DNA of 7,485 nucleotides from contig CAYZGR010000090.1 in assembly GCA_964478125.1 (NCBI GenBank), positions 1-7,485 on the forward strand, written 5' to 3'. This document shows positions 1 to 6,385 of the stretch, piece after piece (position 1 is the stretch's first letter; the number at the start of each line of letters is the position of its first letter). The notes beneath the pieces are model-generated. The model was not told where the DNA came from. It ran no database searches and saw nothing but the letters and a program-made list of their open reading frames with translations. This stretch comes from FW021-bin31 sp964478125 (GTDB lineage: Bacteria; Bacteroidota; Bacteroidia; Chitinophagales; Chitinophagaceae). Both the position numbers and the translations under genes were made by a program.

Positions 1-1034
1 GGTTGAAAAATGGAGGTTGAAAACATGCCGACCCCTCCTAATAAGGAAAGTCCCAGAGCACCCGTCTTAGGTGCCCTCTTAGCTGCCGTACCGATCATAA
101 TAGGCCAAAAATAACACACCCCTAATGCAAAAATAAATGCCGCCAGGTATCCTAACACTCCCGTAAAGGTACTAAACATATAGATACCAACAGTCGCCAA
201 TATAGCCCCCGACAATAATACCGCAGGCTGTCCCAGGGCCTTAACAACAGGCCCGGCAAAGAATCGACCTACCGCCATAACCCCGGTCACCAGGGCCAGT
301 ATCAGCATAGGGCTGGTTCCACTCGCACCAAGCACGATCTTTACCCATTGTTCCGTGCCAAACTCCGTAACTGCCGTTAATGTAAAGCAACAAAATAAAA
401 AGATAAAAACAGGGCTGCCCAAAGCCTTAACATTATTTTTAAGCGATTTCATCTCCTCCAGCTTCGGCTCCGGAAAATCCTGTTTGAAAAATAATAATGC
501 GTAGATAATCGTCGGAAGCAATATAACCCACATCTGAGCCTGCCAGCCAAATGACAAACTGGTCATATACTTTGAAAGCAGGCTACCTACCACAATACCT
601 CCCGGAAACCACATATGAAACCGTCCAAGCATTTTATCCACCTTGTTGCTTTGGTTATAGGAATCCGCAATCATGGGATTACATGCCGCTTCCGTACATC
701 CATTGCCCAACCCGATTAATAAGGTCGATAGGAGAAGAAGGGTATAACCGCCGGCATAAATGGTCAACAGGATACCCAGCGTATGAACGATAAAAGCAAA
801 CTGCATAATCCGTTTGGGACCCACTACGTTATAGAAAATACCGCCCAGGATCATGGTTATAGGGAATCCCAAAAACCACATAGAATTAATAAATCCGAGT
901 TGGGTGGCAGATAAACCAAATTGATCTCCTAACATGGGTAATATTCCGGCCCGAATAGAAAAAGAAAATGCCGTTGTGATAAGCGCAAAGCAACTTCCCA
1001 AAAATAATCTTTTGTCATTGATCTGTTCGTTCAT
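1..1034 (-). CDS. MFS transporter, C-terminus cut by the left window edge
   Basis: This is an inner-membrane secondary transporter of the major facilitator superfamily, probably taking up a sugar or sugar-derived acid; the substrate is inferred only from neighbours. An uninterrupted frame of 344 codons runs from ATG at 1034 off the left edge. An in-frame stop lies shortly upstream, so this ATG is the best start. About eleven hydrophobic segments can be seen (roughly residues 11-33, 45-65, 75-95, 98-118, 140-157, 166-184, 207-224, 240-258, 270-288, 295-312 and from 328), so a last helix or so is missing. The loop between helices 2 and 3 holds a motif-A-like stretch, GGIFYNVVGPKRIM (64-77), with Asn where Asp is usual. 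A second such site, GRFFAGPVV, is at 256-264. GNGCTEAACNP (110-120) follows helix 4. It lies 85 bp downstream of the DUF4432 gene, so cotranscription is likely. No clear ribosome-binding site is seen. Confidence 0.93.
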   Translation of the reverse strand, partial: MNEQINDKRLFLGSCFALITTAFSFSIRAGILPMLGDQFGLSATQLGFINSMWFLGFPITMILGGIFYNVVGPKRIMQFAFIVHTLGILLTIYAGGYTLLLLSTLLIGLGNGCTEAACNPMIADSYNQSNKVDKMLGRFHMWFPGGIVVGSLLSKYMTSLSFGWQAQMWVILLPTIIYALLFFKQDFPEPKLEEMKSLKNNVKALGSPVFIFLFCCFTLTAVTEFGTEQWVKIVLGASGTSPMLILALVTGVMAVGRFFAGPVVKALGQPAVLLSGAILATVGIYMFSTFTGVLGYLAAFIFALGVCYFWPIMIGTAAKRAPKTGALGLSLLGGVGMFSTSIFQ

Positions 1035-1119
1035 GGTCGTTTAATTTTTTGTAAAATAGTTATAAATATAGTTGATCCTTTTTATTATCATGCTCCTCGT
1101 TTTAAGTGAAACCTCCATT

Positions 1120-2157
1120 TTACAATCTTTGATTTATTTCAAAATCTAAATTATAATGCTTTATTTCCCCGGGTTCAAGATAAATAAGTGTACCTCGCTC
1201 CTTTGCCTTATTTTGCCCTATAGGGGGATGCGTGCCGGGCTCTAATCCGGTCACATACTCGCTTCTCCCCCAATGTTGCCAGTTTGTCAGCCACGGTAAT
1301 TCCGCTTTTTTAAACCTTAGGTCTAACTGTAAATCCACTCTTTCATTGTATATGCCACAAGAACATATTCCATCTTTATCACTTTCTGCATCAATAAATG
1401 CCGCTGCTTCTCCTGTACCTTTATGCCGCTCTAACGGTTTTGGACACCGGTGAAAATCATTCCCTTCTTTAAAAATGAACCTGCTTTCCTCGTCCCGCGG
1501 CTTCCATTTCCCTTTCCATCGGATTTCTGTTCCTTCATCTACCAGGGGCCATCCAAAATTACAATGATAAAGCAACATGTGAGGAACAGCCGTATTTCCC
1601 CGGTTCAGCACTTCATCATGAATTTGAATAATGGGCTTTCCCAGCTCCCCTGAAATAGTCCTTCTTAATTCAAGATCAGGTCCGAAGATTGTAGTTTCTT
1701 TTATGATACCCGTAATACTCATTTTTAGTTGGCCTAACTGAGGATCAGGTTGAAGAATAGACTCTATTACAGCAGGTCTGTTACTTATTCTTCCGTGTAG
1801 CCCGCGACTTCCGTCAGTGTCTGTTTCCGGTCCTCCGGTATGCGTAAGCCCGCAAGTGACCATAAGTCCGCCTCCAAAGGTATATAACCAGTCAGCTCCT
1901 TTATCGGAAAAGGGCTCCGGGGGTGTAATTCCTAAAGGGCTTAACCAGGAAAGACAATAAGGGCCCCAAAAGGCATCGGCAATATCCATGGCACGATCGA
2001 GTACTATCTTATATCGTAAGCCGGTACCGGTATTGACCCAGGCAATCCGCGTGCCGCGTGCCGGACCTTTATCCAACACAGCAGTCTCAATGCCCCCCAC
2101 CTGAGCCACATTAGATATTTTATCTTTCCAGGACTTATATGTTAATTTCTTGAACAT
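1120..2157 (-). CDS. DUF4432 family, aldose-1-epimerase-like protein
   Basis: This 345-residue protein has no signal peptide, so it is probably cytoplasmic. It matches the DUF4432 family, a branch of the galactose-mutarotase-like beta-sandwich fold that binds sugars. Visible hallmarks are LDRAMDI (53-59), GGGLMVTCGLTHTGG (95-109), LHGRISNRPA (120-129), YHCNFGWPLVDEG (197-209) and GLEPGTHPP (304-312). The triad expected from GalM-type mutarotases can be placed as His121, His198 (acid) and Glu306 (base), by analogy of motif order rather than by structure. Likely roles are anomer interconversion or a related isomerisation of a pathway sugar; the substrate cannot be read from sequence. The start ATG at 2157 follows an A-rich leader (CTAAAAATA) without a Shine-Dalgarno sequence. 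The gene lies between the DUF1080 lipoprotein gene and the MFS gene, which supports a sugar catabolic role. The family call is firm, the reaction is not. Confidence 0.9.
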   Translation of the reverse strand: MFKKLTYKSWKDKISNVAQVGGIETAVLDKGPARGTRIAWVNTGTGLRYKIVLDRAMDIADAFWGPYCLSWLSPLGITPPEPFSDKGADWLYTFGGGLMVTCGLTHTGGPETDTDGSRGLHGRISNRPAVIESILQPDPQLGQLKMSITGIIKETTIFGPDLELRRTISGELGKPIIQIHDEVLNRGNTAVPHMLLYHCNFGWPLVDEGTEIRWKGKWKPRDEESRFIFKEGNDFHRCPKPLERHKGTGEAAAFIDAESDKDGICSCGIYNERVDLQLDLRFKKAELPWLTNWQHWGRSEYVTGLEPGTHPPIGQNKAKERGTLIYLEPGEIKHYNLDFEINQRL

Positions 2158-2164
2158 TATTTTT

Positions 2165-2255
2165 AGCCGTTAATGCACGAATCAAAATTCGAATAACAAG
2201 TAATATTCCTACAACTTGCTCATTCCATCTAATCAAAATTCGTGAATGCGCGGCT
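2165..2255. repeat. Nested imperfect palindromic intergenic element (~90 bp)
   Basis: The outer arms are 2166-2182 and 2238-2254. The left arm and the reverse complement of the right arm agree at 13 of 17 positions, starting with GCCG and ending with CACGAAT, and an A-T pair extends them outward. The 12-mer AATCAAAATTCG occurs exactly twice, at 2180-2191 and 2231-2242. The left copy forms a small hairpin of its own (CGAAT-CAAA-ATTCG). A central inverted pair, CAAGT (2197-2201) and ACTTG (2214-2218), sits between the arms. The element fills most of the 114-bp gap between the DUF1080 and DUF4432 genes. It resembles intergenic 'ATTCGTG...' repeats that I recall from Bacteroidota genomes, but I could not search for copies. 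It could form a cruciform or an mRNA stem between two cistrons. A rho-independent terminator on the minus strand is unlikely because no T-run follows. Confidence 0.65.
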
Positions 2256-2271
2256 TTTTAAATTTATTTCT

Positions 2272-3066
2272 TTAAAGTTTCTTTATTTCTAAATCTTTAA
2301 ATTCCACCTTCATCACGTGCCCTGCATGCAATTGAAGCCCGATTAACCCTTTAGATTTCCTATTTGCGGTATCTTCATCCGTTATATCACATACCAACAC
2401 GCCATTGATATAATGTTGTAAGTGGTTTCCCTGAGCTACTATTTTGAGAGAATTCCAGCCCTTTTTAATCAGCTCTTCTAAAGAATCTTTACTGACTAAA
2501 GTATCCGTTATAACAGAAGCTCTCCAAATATTACCTTTTGCATATTGGCTTACAGGACCGGATACTTCCGGCAAGGTAACTTTTTGGCCAGGGAAAGCCA
2601 AAATGGTACGGCCTCGTTCCTCATAATTTTGACCGGTATAATGATTGGCCCCGTCCATATCAAACTGGTATCCTTTCAGGCCAAAGGGAACACCCGCTAC
2701 TTTTTCACTGCGATATTGTACGCCACTATTACCCTTAGCAGAGATCTTATATTCCGCCTTTAATACAAAATCCGAGGGTTGTCCTCCTTTCCAGATCAGG
2801 AAGGTATTAGCTTTTAATAAAGGGGCGGTGGCTTCAGTTTCCTGACCGACAATGCTTCCATTTATCACATGCCAATAAGTTGTATCTCCTTCCCAACCCT
2901 TCAATGTTTTTCCATCAAAAATAGATACGAAACCGCCTTTACTTTCGCTTTCACTGCTTGAATCCTGGCGGTTTGAGGATTGGTTACCGGAAGATTGACA
3001 ACCGGCAAAGGCCATCGATACAAGGGTTATTATTGCTAGTCCAACTATGAATTTTATTTTTTTCAT
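2272..3066 (-). CDS. DUF1080 lipoprotein, 3-keto-disaccharide hydrolase family
   Basis: This 264-residue exported lipoprotein has a lysine-plus-hydrophobic signal peptide and a lipobox ending FAGC, with lipidated Cys23. A Ser/Gln/Asn-rich linker (about 24-43) tethers the domain. The DUF1080 jelly-roll fold follows. Its family signatures are SIFDGKTLKGW (48-58), NSGVQYR (113-119), GYQFDMDGANHYTGQNYEERG (132-152), KGWNSLKIVAQGNHLQHY (202-219) and LIGLQLHAGH (241-250). Characterised members of this family cleave or hydrate 3-keto sugars and 3-keto-glycosides, so this protein may split a 3-keto-glycoside at the membrane. The position of the lipid anchor suggests the periplasm; surface display cannot be excluded. 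The ATG at 3066 starts a normal signal peptide. Upstream is the cytochrome c gene (141-bp gap) and downstream the DUF4432 gene (114 bp). The family assignment is strong; the exact activity (lyase, hydrolase or hydratase) and substrate are open. Confidence 0.93.
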   Translation of the reverse strand: MKKIKFIVGLAIITLVSMAFAGCQSSGNQSSNRQDSSSESESKGGFVSIFDGKTLKGWEGDTTYWHVINGSIVGQETEATAPLLKANTFLIWKGGQPSDFVLKAEYKISAKGNSGVQYRSEKVAGVPFGLKGYQFDMDGANHYTGQNYEERGRTILAFPGQKVTLPEVSGPVSQYAKGNIWRASVITDTLVSKDSLEELIKKGWNSLKIVAQGNHLQHYINGVLVCDITDEDTANRKSKGLIGLQLHAGHVMKVEFKDLEIKKL

Positions 3067-3116
3067 ATTAACGTTAATTTACGATTGAATGAACACGCGC
3101 CCATGCGGGAAAGAAC

Positions 3117-3162
3117 GACGAAGCAGTCTTACTAAATCGCTATTCTTAGAGATTGCTTCGTC
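3117..3162. repeat. GACGAAGCA inverted repeat (REP-like) in the 3067-3207 gap
   Basis: GACGAAGCAGTCT (3117-3129) and AGATTGCTTCGTC (3150-3162) are inverted copies that agree at 12 of 13 positions. The single difference still allows a G-U pair in RNA, and the loop is 20 bases. The core resembles the widespread bacterial intergenic repeat containing 'ACGAAGCAATCT', known to me from several phyla; a search is needed to show that it is the same family. It lies between the cytochrome c gene and the DUF1080 gene, with no T-run after it on the minus strand, so it is more like a repeat or mRNA-stabilising stem than a terminator. The rest of this 141-bp gap shows no gene. Confidence 0.65.
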
Positions 3163-3207
3163 ACCTCGTGCTCCATACCAGGCCGTTGCTCCTGCCAAGG
3201 GATTTTT

Positions 3208-5880
3208 TTACTTCTCATCTTTATATACTTCATTATTTTCATCCCCTCCCGACTTCAGATAAGCCAAAAGGTCTTTAAGCTCATCCGGGTTTAAGCTGTT
3301 GATCATTCCCGGAGGCATGATGGAGGTTTTCGATACCCCTGTTCTCTTTACCTCATTTTTGGGAATCTCCCGTAATTTTTCCGGATCAAACGGATTTTGT
3401 GAAACATAATACTTCCCATTTTCTTCTCTGATCAACCTCCCCATTACGGTACTCCCATTTTTCAGATAGAAAATAGTGGACGCATATTGGCTGGAAATAG
3501 TCTTACTTGGGTCAATAATGGATTCCAGCATATCTTTATAGGAGAACCTGGTTCCCAATTGAGTCAGATCCGGCCCTATATCCCCCTTCCCGACACTTCC
3601 TATCCTATGGCAAGTAGCGCAACGAGCCGCCAGGAACATCTTTTTCCCATCCTCCAGATTTCTATTATGTAAGCCGCCCTTCACTAAATCCAAAGCTTCC
3701 TCCACACTCCAATTTCTTCCCGGGCCTTTAGCCTGTGGTAAGCGGCTGGCCAGGTCTTTACCGGAGTTTGTCAACAAAGAATCTCCCGAAATTGTATTAT
3801 AGTGTGCATATTCCGCTTGCGGAACATTTTTTAAGGCCGCCTTTCTGGCCTCATCAATATAACCGACATAACTGTGCCCTCCTTTATACTTATCAAATGC
3901 ATCGTAAAACCATTTAAAGTAATCATTCCTCAACTCTGGTGTCCACCCTTCCTTTGCCGCACTTAGTACTACTGCGTAATAAATGTTCTGAGCAGGCGGC
4001 ATATTGGCCAGCATATCGGCAATAGCGGATCCGTATCTCCAATTTCGAAGGATAAGGTCAGAAGACTGCGTAGCTGTATTCTGATCAGGTTGCTCCTCCG
4101 GCGTCTTACTTAATAAAGGCACGATCTTTTTTACCACGTCCGGATCATCAACATAAACCAATATTTTGCTTAGCACCCGATTTAAGATTTCACCTGAAGC
4201 AGGAAACTTCGGATCCAGATAAGCTATTAATTGATCCTTAGTTTGCCTACCGGGCTCACCCATCCTGGAAAGCGTTACCTCAATAGTCCTGGAAAGCGCT
4301 ACCTTTTGTTCTTCTGACAATTGATCAAAATCTATAGCAATAAGTTTGTTCAGGATCTTTGTTTCAAGAGCCTTATTCCCATTTCTCGCAAGCGCTAACA
4401 GGGCATGAATGGTAATTATTGGATCCTTTTCTTCTAATGCCTTCTGCTGCCACTGGCCTACCGGTTGGTGTTCAATGGCCAGCCGGGCGGCATAGCGGAT
4501 AAACCGGTCGGTATCTTTTAAATAAGGCCACGCAAAATCTATTGCTGCAGGGTCCGGCTTTATCTGAAAGCTTTCAAGCTTTTTTCTGGTATTACGGGCG
4601 TCTACAACCGCCTTGGATTCGTGAGGTTTAATTGGATCATCCTTCAACTTGCCATCTCCGTAATAAACCCTGTAAACGTCCGATTCAAGACGGCGGCCCC
4701 CCGTCATAAAATACATAGCCCCATCGGGTCCGATGGCGCCATCCGTCAAAGGTAAAGGAGATCCTGTTATAAACTCTTCTGCCTTAGCGTGATAAGAAGA
4801 ACCATGAGGAACAAGATTAATATGATAAATGATCCCGTAACTCCAGTCAAAGGTGAACAATCCCTTACGGTATTTCTCCGGGAAACGGGCATTATAACCG
4901 CTCATTACATTGGTAGGGGATCCCTGGCCTATAGGTAAAACAGGCGGAAGGTTATCAGGATATGCAGGAGACCATTTATGATCATTCTCACGATAGCCAA
5001 AATCACTGCCACTGGTCACCTGGCATATTCGCGTAGGTCTGTACCATGGCAAACCCAAATCCCATTCCATATCAGAATCAAAGGTAAAAAGTTCACTATC
5101 CTCATTAAAGGCCATATCAAATGGATTTCTAAAACCGGCGCTGACCAGGGTCCATTTCGATCCATCAGAATTGGTTTTTGCGATCCATCCCCCGGGGGGC
5201 GGTAAGTGGTTTCCAAAACCCCTTGGATCATATAATAAGGGAAGCAGGTTATCAACCTTCCAGGTAGGCGGCAAACGGTACGCGTCCATATGGGGAATCT
5301 TTGTAAAATTTCCCGCTATCACATAAATGGATTTCCCATCGGGACTTAAAACGGGGCTGTGCGGCCCATGCTCTCCCCTGCCGTCAATTCTTTTTAAAAG
5401 TGTAAGCTTATCATAAACATCATCGTTATCCGTATCTTGTAAACGGTATAATCCGCTTGTCCGGGTAACCGTATCTGCATCCCCCTCATCATTTACCATC
5501 ACATACAGGCTATGAAATGCATAAAGCAGTCCGTGTGCATATCCCATTTTAATCCGGGCGGGGAAAGTGTCATTAGGAAGATGCATGGGAAGCTTCTCTA
5601 CTTTAACTCCCGTTTTAGCTGTATCGTAGCCTATTGGAGGAAGCGTCACTCTGTAGAGGTTGCCATATTGGTCCGATGTGATCATCCGTCCTTTATCATC
5701 AAAGGTCATAGAAACCCATGATCCCTGTCCATGTTCTTTAGGACTATACAAATGTTCTGCATGAAAGCCATCAGGCAGTTTCAATTTAGCCAACTTGGGA
5801 TCTTGATTTTCTTTACCGGATTGATTGCATGCAGCGATAAGAATAAGAGCTGAAAATGCCAACAACAGTTTTTTATTCAT
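3208..5880 (-). CDS. Propeller-HEAT-cytochrome c lipoprotein (PVC-type heme-binding CxxCH protein)
   Basis: This 890-residue exported protein is probably anchored in a periplasm-facing membrane by Cys18 (lipobox IAAC). From about residue 33 to 410 it has a beta-propeller like that of membrane-bound dehydrogenases of the sorbosone/PQQ-propeller type. Recognisable stretches are HGPHSPVLSPDGKSIYV (171-187), LVSAGFRNPFDMAF (245-258), TSGSDFGYREN (289-299) and DGAIGPDGAMYFMTGGR (380-396). Residues about 440-690 are helical and HEAT-like (RYAARLAIE 462-470; HALLALARNG 492-501). The C-terminal 140 residues form a monohaem cytochrome c domain: CATCH (754-758) binds haem, and Met855 or Met859 in MPPGM is the likely sixth ligand. 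The protein probably oxidises a sugar or relays electrons from such an oxidation; the cofactor and substrate are not readable. The ATG at 5880 opens a textbook signal peptide after an A-rich leader. This architecture is common in Planctomycetes/Verrucomicrobia and in Bacteroidota carbohydrate loci, often near DUF1080 genes. Confidence 0.9.
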   Translation of the reverse strand: MNKKLLLAFSALILIAACNQSGKENQDPKLAKLKLPDGFHAEHLYSPKEHGQGSWVSMTFDDKGRMITSDQYGNLYRVTLPPIGYDTAKTGVKVEKLPMHLPNDTFPARIKMGYAHGLLYAFHSLYVMVNDEGDADTVTRTSGLYRLQDTDNDDVYDKLTLLKRIDGRGEHGPHSPVLSPDGKSIYVIAGNFTKIPHMDAYRLPPTWKVDNLLPLLYDPRGFGNHLPPPGGWIAKTNSDGSKWTLVSAGFRNPFDMAFNEDSELFTFDSDMEWDLGLPWYRPTRICQVTSGSDFGYRENDHKWSPAYPDNLPPVLPIGQGSPTNVMSGYNARFPEKYRKGLFTFDWSYGIIYHINLVPHGSSYHAKAEEFITGSPLPLTDGAIGPDGAMYFMTGGRRLESDVYRVYYGDGKLKDDPIKPHESKAVVDARNTRKKLESFQIKPDPAAIDFAWPYLKDTDRFIRYAARLAIEHQPVGQWQQKALEEKDPIITIHALLALARNGNKALETKILNKLIAIDFDQLSEEQKVALSRTIEVTLSRMGEPGRQTKDQLIAYLDPKFPASGEILNRVLSKILVYVDDPDVVKKIVPLLSKTPEEQPDQNTATQSSDLILRNWRYGSAIADMLANMPPAQNIYYAVVLSAAKEGWTPELRNDYFKWFYDAFDKYKGGHSYVGYIDEARKAALKNVPQAEYAHYNTISGDSLLTNSGKDLASRLPQAKGPGRNWSVEEALDLVKGGLHNRNLEDGKKMFLAARCATCHRIGSVGKGDIGPDLTQLGTRFSYKDMLESIIDPSKTISSQYASTIFYLKNGSTVMGRLIREENGKYYVSQNPFDPEKLREIPKNEVKRTGVSKTSIMPPGMINSLNPDELKDLLAYLKSGGDENNEVYKDEK

Positions 5881-5914
5881 TTATTTTTTATTTTTATGAT
5901 CTATAAAATATTAC

Positions 5915-5999
5915 GCCCTTACAGGGCTTTTAACTTTATTATTATACCATTTAAGAAAAGGGCATTACCCTTTTCTGAGATGTCAAGCCCTTTCAGGGT
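5915..5999 (-). repeat. Left REP cassette: REP, hairpin, REP
   Basis: Three palindromes follow one another. The outer REP at 5915-5927 has a GCCCT/AGGGC stem with loop TAC. A hairpin at 5954-5976 has a perfect 9-bp stem (AGAAAAGGG) with loop CATTA. The inner REP at 5987-5999 has a CCCT/AGGG stem with loop TTC and a G-T closing pair. Spacers are 26 and 10 bases. Read on the minus strand, the cassette matches the right cassette in order, spacing and REP sequence. The outer REP lies 35 bp upstream of the start codon of the cytochrome c gene, so it will be in that gene's leader if transcription comes from upstream. Confidence 0.75.
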
Positions 6000-6044
6000 T
6001 CTTCAGTACGAGGCGACATGCCATTAAAGAGCGACATAATAACG

Positions 6045-6230
6045 CTAGCCCCCAACATAATGCTCATCATAATCTACATTATGCTTTTTAAAGAAATCTC
6101 TATATTCATTCTGAAAAGTTTTCGTTTGATGATGCTCCTTTTGCCGGGATATATAGTCTATAACCTGATTGATCCCAGCTGGGTTATATAAATTTGTAAT
6201 AATGACTGCGACATAACATTTTATTTTTAT
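6045..6230 (-). pseudogene. C-terminal remnant of a REP-associated (Y1, IS200/IS605-like) transposase
   Basis: The minus-strand frame is open from just after a TAA at 6231-6233 to a TAG at 6045-6047, 61 codons without a start suited to a full gene. Recognisable similarity begins near 6200 and reads NLYNPAGINQVIDYISRQ, then KEHHQTKTFQNEYRDF, then FKKHNVDYDEHYVGG before the stop. This is the typical tail of Bacteroidota RAYT/Y1 transposases: a helix with the YxxxQ motif (YISRQ, with the presumed nucleophilic Tyr at 6153-6155), then EHH, a charged helix and a 'YDExY' ending. The N-terminal two thirds, including the HUH metal-binding motif, are absent, so the protein would be inactive. The stop is in the normal place for the family, which indicates a 5' deletion of an older gene. 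The call rests on remembered family patterns, not on a search. Confidence 0.75.
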
Positions 6231-6289
6231 TTACTGATATCAGCCGTTTAACTTTTTTAAAAGAATATACTATCCCAATACCTCAAAAT

Positions 6290-6370
6290 GCCCTGAAAGG
6301 GCTATATCCCGAAACATCAGGCATTGCCTGATGTAGAACTACCGTCGTCTACTCGAAGCCCTGCAAGGGC
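6290..6370 (+). repeat. Right REP cassette: REP, hairpin, REP
   Basis: The inner REP at 6290-6302 has a GCCCT/AGGGC stem with loop GAA. A hairpin at 6315-6333, CATCAGGCATTGCCTGATG, has an 8-bp perfect stem and loop ATT. The outer REP at 6358-6370 has a GCCCT/AGGGC stem with loop GCA. Spacers are 12 and 24 bases, close to the 10 and 26 of the mirrored left cassette. The last REP begins 15 bp after the stop codon of the FG-GAP propeller gene on the minus strand, so its stem will lie at the 3' end of that mRNA and may protect it from exonucleases; it lacks the T-run of a terminator. Confidence 0.75.
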
Positions 6371-6385
6371 GAGATATCACAAACT

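Larger units (their letters stand above)
5908..6376. mobile_element. Decayed REP/RAYT element (REPtron-like) between two genes
   Basis: Two palindrome cassettes (5915-5999 and 6290-6370) stand in mirror orientation around a C-terminal remnant of a Y1 (IS200/IS605-like) transposase at 6045-6200. Each cassette has an inner REP with CCCTGAAAGGGCT, then a separate hairpin, then an outer REP with AAGCCCTG-Y-AAGGGCG followed by a degenerate ATAT-ending tail. This is the arrangement expected for a REP-associated tyrosine transposase gene flanked by its REPs. Only about 50 recognisable residues of the transposase remain, so the element cannot move itself. The outer limits are approximate and are set by the last similarity between the two mirrored ends. 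The element fills nearly all of the 505-bp gap between the FG-GAP propeller gene and the cytochrome c gene. Confidence 0.65.

Noticed and set aside
551..793. An 80-codon plus-strand frame opposite the MFS gene.
   Set aside because: The opposite strand reads as a continuous membrane transporter; this frame has no start context or motif of its own.
1041..1091. A 16-codon minus-strand frame between the DUF4432 and MFS genes, starting with ATG after GAGGAG.
   Set aside because: It is very short, has no recognisable features, and the purine-rich stretch is the only support. It could be a leader peptide but nothing shows that.
2251..2260. CGGCTTTTTA after the right arm of the palindrome, considered as a plus-strand terminator.
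   Set aside because: No plus-strand gene lies upstream of it, and the stem belongs to the symmetrical intergenic element.
3067..3078. Perfect 12-base palindrome ATTAACGTTAAT directly before the DUF1080 start codon, considered as an operator.
   Set aside because: One or two 12-base palindromes are expected by chance in a window of this size, and more in AT-rich gaps. No second copy or regulator gene supports it.
5954..5976. Strong hairpin considered as a rho-independent terminator for the FG-GAP propeller gene.
   Set aside because: No T-run follows on the minus strand, it is over 400 bp from the stop codon, and its place between two REPs explains it better as part of the repeat cassette.
5915..6370. 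The four GCCCT-NNN-AGGGY palindromes considered as a CRISPR array.
   Set aside because: The repeats are only about 13 bases, face in two orientations, have unequal spacings, and surround a transposase remnant.
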